Source of the DNA: Desulfobacterales bacterium CG23_combo_of_CG06-09_8_20_14_all_51_8
GTDB lineage: Bacteria; Desulfobacterota; Desulfobacteria; Desulfobacterales; Desulfosalsimonadaceae
DNA: 7,757 nt
Reading direction: 5' to 3'
Assembly: GCA_002772195.1 (NCBI GenBank)
Contig: PCSG01000068.1
Span: 1 to 7,757 of the forward strand
The notes under the pieces are model-generated. The model did not search any database and had not been told where the DNA came from. It saw nothing but the letters and a program-made list of their open reading frames with translations. Positions 5,127 to 7,757 of the stretch are shown here, piece by piece. The stretch's first letter is position 1; each line of letters begins with the position of its first letter. The translations under genes and the position numbers were made by a program.

Positions 5127-6831
5127 TTTCCCGTGCAAACGGCCAGGCCATGATGCCGCCTTCCATGACTTTCACGTTTTTCCAGCCCGCGGCCATGAGA
5201 ATGAGGGCCGCTTCATAACCCCGCAAGGATATTTTACAAAAACAGATGATCTCATGTTCCTTGTCCTGGGGCAATTCCTGCAGGCGGTTCCGCAAAGCGC
5301 CAAGGGGGATCAGGGTTTCACCCACGCCGAGCCGCAATTGTTTGTATTCCTGAGGCGAACGGGCATCCAGCAAAAATGGCCGGTCCGCATTGTTTTTTTT
5401 ATCATTAACTTTCCCCCAAACTTTTTGACAGGATATACCCACCATCCGGCCACTGAGTTTGTTCTGCATGATGTGGGCAGATGCGATAAAATGGTCAATG
5501 GCCAGGGAAAACGGCGGGGCATAAGGCAAATCTGAATTAACCAGATCATGGACCGCTAATTTTCCCTGAATGGCCATGGCCGCCACCGCCACCTGCTTGC
5601 TGACATCGCCGGGGCCGACGCACTGATAACCAATAAGCCGCTGATCGCCTTTATTGACCACCATTTTGCTGATCAACATCTTGGCCCCCATAAACCCAGG
5701 CTTGTCCGGACTCGCGTTCATTACCGTTTCAATTTCAAACATCCCCAACGCCCGCGCCAATTTTTCAGACAAGCCCGTGGAACCAGCGGAAAATTCAAAA
5801 ATCTTGCAAATCCCGCTCTGCACCGTTCCTGGGAAAATGGCAGAATTCCCGTTCACGGCATTTTCACCGGCCACCCGGCCTTGAAGATTTGCCAGATCCC
5901 CGAATGGGGCCAGCACATTCTCTCCGGACAGCAGGTTTTTAACCTCCACGCAGTCACCGGCTGCATAAATATTCGGGTCCGAGGTCTGCATTTTGAGATT
6001 TACCGAAATACCGCCCAGTTTTCCGACTTCCAGTCCGGAATCAGAAGCCAGCCGAGAATTGGGTGTGACACCAATAGCCATCACCGCCAGCTCACATGGG
6101 ATTTCCTCACCATCCTGAAGCTTCACGCCGGTCAAGTGGCCGTTCTCACCGACAAATGCGGACACCCCGTTGTTGAGGATGACGTGGACAGATTTGCTGA
6201 GGACATGATTTTCAACGATCTTTGCCAGTTCCCAGTCCAAAAATGACAGCAATTGCGGCAGGCACTCGACAATGGTGACTTCCACACCAGCCAGTTGCAG
6301 GGCCTCACAGGTTTCGATGCCGATCAGTCCGCCGCCTACAATCACGGCTTTCTGAACTTTTTCCTCATCCACCAGCGCTCTCAAATAATCAGCATCCTGA
6401 ATGGATAGCAGCGTAGAAATACCCTCTAATTCAATGCCGGGAATGGGCGGCATTTTTGATTTTGCGCCCGTTGCAAGAATAAGCTTGTCATATTCCAGAA
6501 TTTCCTCTTTCCCATTGACCACGTGCCGACAGGTTACCGTATGTTTTTCCCGGTTAATGGACGTGACTTCCACTTCTGTCCGGGCTTTGATATCTTTGGT
6601 TTGCATAAAAAAATCCGGATCCCGCATTGCACCGGTGGGCGCGCATAGCAACATATTCCGGTCATCAAACACATCCCCGACATAATAGGGATATCCGCAG
6701 GATGCCATCGACAAATACGGGTCTTTCTGGATGATGGTGATGTCCGCCGTCTGGTTTATGCGCCTGGCCCGGGCGGCCGCCTTAGCGCCGGCGGCTGATC
6801 CGCCGATAACAATCAGTTTTTTGGGTTTCAT
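5122..6831 (-). CDS. CoADR-rhodanese fusion flavoprotein (569 aa)
   Basis: This is an FAD- and NAD(P)H-dependent disulfide/persulfide reductase of the CoADR-RHD type (known relatives: Shewanella NADH-dependent persulfide reductase, Bacillus CoADR-RHD). FAD loop VIGGSAAGAKAAARARR lies at about 8-24 and the redox Cys45 in MASCGYPYYVG. The NAD loop VIVGGGLIGIETCEAL is at about 163-178 and the second FAD motif IYAAGDC at 288-294. The dimerisation motif DLPYAPPFSLAID is at about 434-446. A C-terminal rhodanese domain (about 475-569) has the active loop CKISLRG with Cys532 (C-x4-R) and a second Cys530. The expected role is reduction of CoA or protein persulfides/polysulfides in the cytoplasm; electron delivery to the adjacent 2Fe-2S activator is possible but unproven. 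The ATG at 6829-6831 is chosen over the upstream 6870 start because AAAAGGA lies 8 nt ahead and the flavin fold begins at once. It is the first gene of the leftward cluster. Confidence 0.92.
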   Translation of the reverse strand: MKPKKLIVIGGSAAGAKAAARARRINQTADITIIQKDPYLSMASCGYPYYVGDVFDDRNMLLCAPTGAMRDPDFFMQTKDIKARTEVEVTSINREKHTVTCRHVVNGKEEILEYDKLILATGAKSKMPPIPGIELEGISTLLSIQDADYLRALVDEEKVQKAVIVGGGLIGIETCEALQLAGVEVTIVECLPQLLSFLDWELAKIVENHVLSKSVHVILNNGVSAFVGENGHLTGVKLQDGEEIPCELAVMAIGVTPNSRLASDSGLEVGKLGGISVNLKMQTSDPNIYAAGDCVEVKNLLSGENVLAPFGDLANLQGRVAGENAVNGNSAIFPGTVQSGICKIFEFSAGSTGLSEKLARALGMFEIETVMNASPDKPGFMGAKMLISKMVVNKGDQRLIGYQCVGPGDVSKQVAVAAMAIQGKLAVHDLVNSDLPYAPPFSLAIDHFIASAHIMQNKLSGRMVGISCQKVWGKVNDKKNNADRPFLLDARSPQEYKQLRLGVGETLIPLGALRNRLQELPQDKEHEIICFCKISLRGYEAALILMAAGWKNVKVMEGGIMAWPFAREK

Positions 6832-6862
6832 GGTCAATTTCCTTTTAATTAAAAAATTCTGA

Positions 6863-6877
6863 TGGCACATTCATTGT
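6863..6877 (+). promoter_or_regulatory. Possible sigma-54 promoter pointing right
   Basis: TGGCAC, five bases, then TTGT matches the -24/-12 consensus (TGGCAC-N5-TTGC) except for the final C. It would give a leader of about 320 nt before the gene at 7211 and lies only 32 nt from the operon start codon, so it may be fortuitous. Confidence 0.25.
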
Positions 6878-6943
6878 CGTGATGACATTCATCTAAACAA
6901 CAGGGCCGGGAACAGTTTCAGTTTCAGGTGAAGGGCATAGGTT

Positions 6944-6956
6944 ATACAATTTGTAT
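6944..6956. repeat. 13-bp palindrome ATACAA-T-TTGTAT
   Basis: A perfect 6-1-6 inverted repeat overlaps the possible -12 element of the leftward promoter. A second, wider inverted pair, GGCATA (6934-6939) and TATGCC (6954-6959), encloses most of it. Either could be a repressor or activator site over the promoter. Confidence 0.45.
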
Positions 6957-6960
6957 GCCA
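6945..6960 (-). promoter_or_regulatory. Possible sigma-54 promoter of the leftward operon
   Basis: On the minus strand TGGCAT-ACAAA-TTGTA has the correct -24 GG to -12 spacing and matches the consensus TGGCAY-N5-TTGCW except that GC is GT. It lies about 115 nt upstream of the CoADR-rhodanese ATG and faces it. The mismatch falls in the most conserved -12 pair, which lowers confidence. A neighbouring PAS/sigma-54-type activator fits this kind of control. Confidence 0.35.
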
Positions 6961-7017
6961 GGCAACAACCAACATCGATAATTGTAATCCAAAGACGGAT
7001 ATTTTTTCGACAATAAA

Positions 7018-7058
7018 AATATTAACCTATTGTAATTTAATATTAATTTTTAATATTA
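7018..7058. repeat. Three phased AATATTAA elements, two forming a 9-bp inverted repeat
   Basis: AATATTAA occurs at 7018-7025 and 7039-7046 and inverted as TTAATATT at 7050-7057. The last two form a perfect 9-bp inverted repeat, TAATATTAA-TTT-TTAATATTA (7038-7058). Centres are 21 and 11 bp apart, close to two and one helical turns. It may be an operator array, an IHF-like bend site or a cruciform-prone AT element. Confidence 0.45.
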
Positions 7059-7128
7059 CGATTTGCTGACAGGTTCAAATCCACATAAAATAAATATTTT
7101 TTCTTGTCTCTTCTTGACCCGGAAGCCG

Positions 7129-7163
7129 AACGACTGATACGTTAAGGTAACGATAGTATCGTT
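7129..7163. promoter_or_regulatory. Two tandem operator-like palindromes AACG-N7-CGTT
   Basis: AACGACTGATACGTT (7129-7143) and AACGATAGTATCGTT (7149-7163) share AACG-N7-CGTT and are exactly 20 bp apart. The second is a perfect palindrome (8-bp arms around one base if flanking T/A are counted, 7148-7164). A further CGTT lies at 7170-7173, 10 bp on. They end 47 bp before the start codon of the divergent regulator. They are probably binding sites for a dimeric regulator, possibly enhancer sites for an NtrC-type activator. Confidence 0.55.
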
Positions 7164-7210
7164 AAGTAGCGTTCATTTTGACAGCCAATATTTTTATAAG
7201 GGTCGCGGTC

Positions 7211-7757
7211 ATGTCTGATTTTTCCGATTCCAATGATATCTGGAACCCTCATTTCGCTCACCTCTTGCTCGACGCTATGGCGGAAGGTGTATTTACCCTC
7301 AACGCCGCCGGTGTCATCCAGTCATGGAACCCTTCCATGAAAAAAATTTCCGGTTATTCCGCTGCGGAAGCCATTGGCAAGACCTGCCGAATGCTTAATT
7401 TCTCCAGTTGTTTTAACAGCGTCTGCCCGAAAGATGCGCAGGAATGCGGCATATTTCAAAATGGCGCTGTGGCGCCCACGGAATGTAAGCTCATGCATAA
7501 AGGCGGGCATTACCTGTCCGTCATTAAAAATGCACGACTGGTTAAAAATGGGGACGGAACGATCATGGGCGTTGTTGAAACGCTCACAGACCTGACTGAG
7601 CTGACCATCGCGCGTCAAAAATTTGACGAAGCCAGGCAAAAACTACAAGAAATCCATCAATTTGGCAATATTATCGGCAAAAGCGATGTGATGCAGGATG
7701 TTTTCAGGGCGATACAGGCCGCAGCCAACAGCGACGCCACCATTCTTATTCAAGGAG
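7211..7757 (+). CDS. PAS / sigma-54-type transcriptional activator, N-terminal part
   Basis: The first 182 codons are present and the gene leaves the window on the right, open throughout. Residues 16-130 form a PAS sensor (LLLDAMAEGVFTLNAAGVIQ to VVETLTDLTEL). It contains five cysteines at 59, 67, 72, 79 and 92, typical of Cys-rich PAS sensors that may bind a metal or sense redox state. A helical linker (TIARQKFDEARQKLQEIHQF, about 132-151) leads to GNIIGKSDVMQDVFRAIQAAANSDATILIQG. That stretch is the characteristic entry to an NtrC-class AAA+ domain just before its Walker A motif, which would begin in the next bases. The ATG at 7211 follows a modest AAGGG ribosome binding site 8 nt upstream. 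It is divergent from the flavoprotein operon across a region with operator-like repeats, so it is a good candidate for that operon's activator. The DNA-binding domain is not visible. Confidence 0.85.
   Translation, partial: MSDFSDSNDIWNPHFAHLLLDAMAEGVFTLNAAGVIQSWNPSMKKISGYSAAEAIGKTCRMLNFSSCFNSVCPKDAQECGIFQNGAVAPTECKLMHKGGHYLSVIKNARLVKNGDGTIMGVVETLTDLTELTIARQKFDEARQKLQEIHQFGNIIGKSDVMQDVFRAIQAAANSDATILIQG

Larger units (their letters stand above)
6832..7210. promoter_or_regulatory. Divergent control region between operon and PAS regulator
   Basis: This 379-nt non-coding stretch separates the leftward operon from the rightward regulator. It is AT-rich, especially at 7000-7110, and contains no credible ORF or RNA gene. 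It holds sigma-54-like promoter matches at 6945-6960 (minus) and 6863-6877 (plus), a 13-bp palindrome, an AATATTAA array and two tandem operator-like palindromes, each listed separately. The layout suits a regulator that controls both itself and the neighbouring operon. Confidence 0.65.

Noticed and set aside
6832..6870. 13-residue N-terminal extension of the CoADR-rhodanese protein
   Set aside because: The ATG at 6831 has its own ribosome binding site and begins directly with the FAD-binding strand.
7072..7082. GGTTCAAATCC resembling a tRNA T-loop, hence a possible tRNA or attachment site
   Set aside because: Flanking bases pair at only two positions and no acceptor or anticodon arm can be formed around it.
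7178..7200. TTGACA as a -35 element of the rightward regulator
   Set aside because: The only -10-like bases (TATAAG) are about 11 bp downstream, too close; no proper -10 exists at 16-18 bp.

Overview
The window looks like accessory chromosome from an anaerobic, probably sulfate-reducing member of the Desulfobacterota (Desulfobacteraceae-like). The grounds are a periplasmic multihaem c-type cytochrome, two CoA-disulfide-reductase-type flavoproteins, a RACo-type activator ATPase, and PAS regulators with a sigma-54 (NtrC-like) layout. No gene allows a species call.

Layout: six genes on the minus strand read leftward from about 6831 to 238. A seventh minus-strand gene begins at 134 and leaves the window. 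A divergent regulator starts at 7211 on the plus strand and leaves on the right. In transcription order the leftward cluster is: (1) a CoADR-rhodanese fusion flavoprotein; (2) a RACo-like 2Fe-2S/ASKHA ATPase with an added N-terminal zinc finger, 9 nt downstream; (3) a small DUF4242-type protein; (4) an exported tetrahaem cytochrome c; (5) a small protein joining a LIM-like zinc knuckle to a winged helix; (6) a second CoADR-like flavoprotein interrupted by an in-frame TAG; (7) the start of a PAS-domain protein. Each of genes 1-6 has a purine-rich Shine-Dalgarno sequence, and all are head-to-tail. One operon with some internal spacing (127 nt before gene 5, 103 nt before gene 7) is the simplest reading.

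The 379-nt divergent region 6832-7210 is AT-rich and full of symmetry. It holds two tandem operator-like palindromes centred 20 bp apart, three AATATTAA-type elements on helical phase, a 13-bp palindrome overlapping a near-consensus sigma-54 promoter aimed at the operon, and a second sigma-54-like match pointing right.

How the genes may work together (inference): a flavoprotein that handles NAD(P)H, CoA and persulfide is tightly coupled to a 2Fe-2S ATP-dependent activator of the kind that reduces corrinoid proteins. A periplasmic cytochrome and small metal/zinc proteins follow, and the set is flanked by PAS regulators. No corrinoid protein or methyltransferase is visible here, so the target of the activator is unknown. 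The two most striking local observations are the amber interruption of the second flavoprotein, with an abrupt GC change inside the same gene, and the phased operator array.
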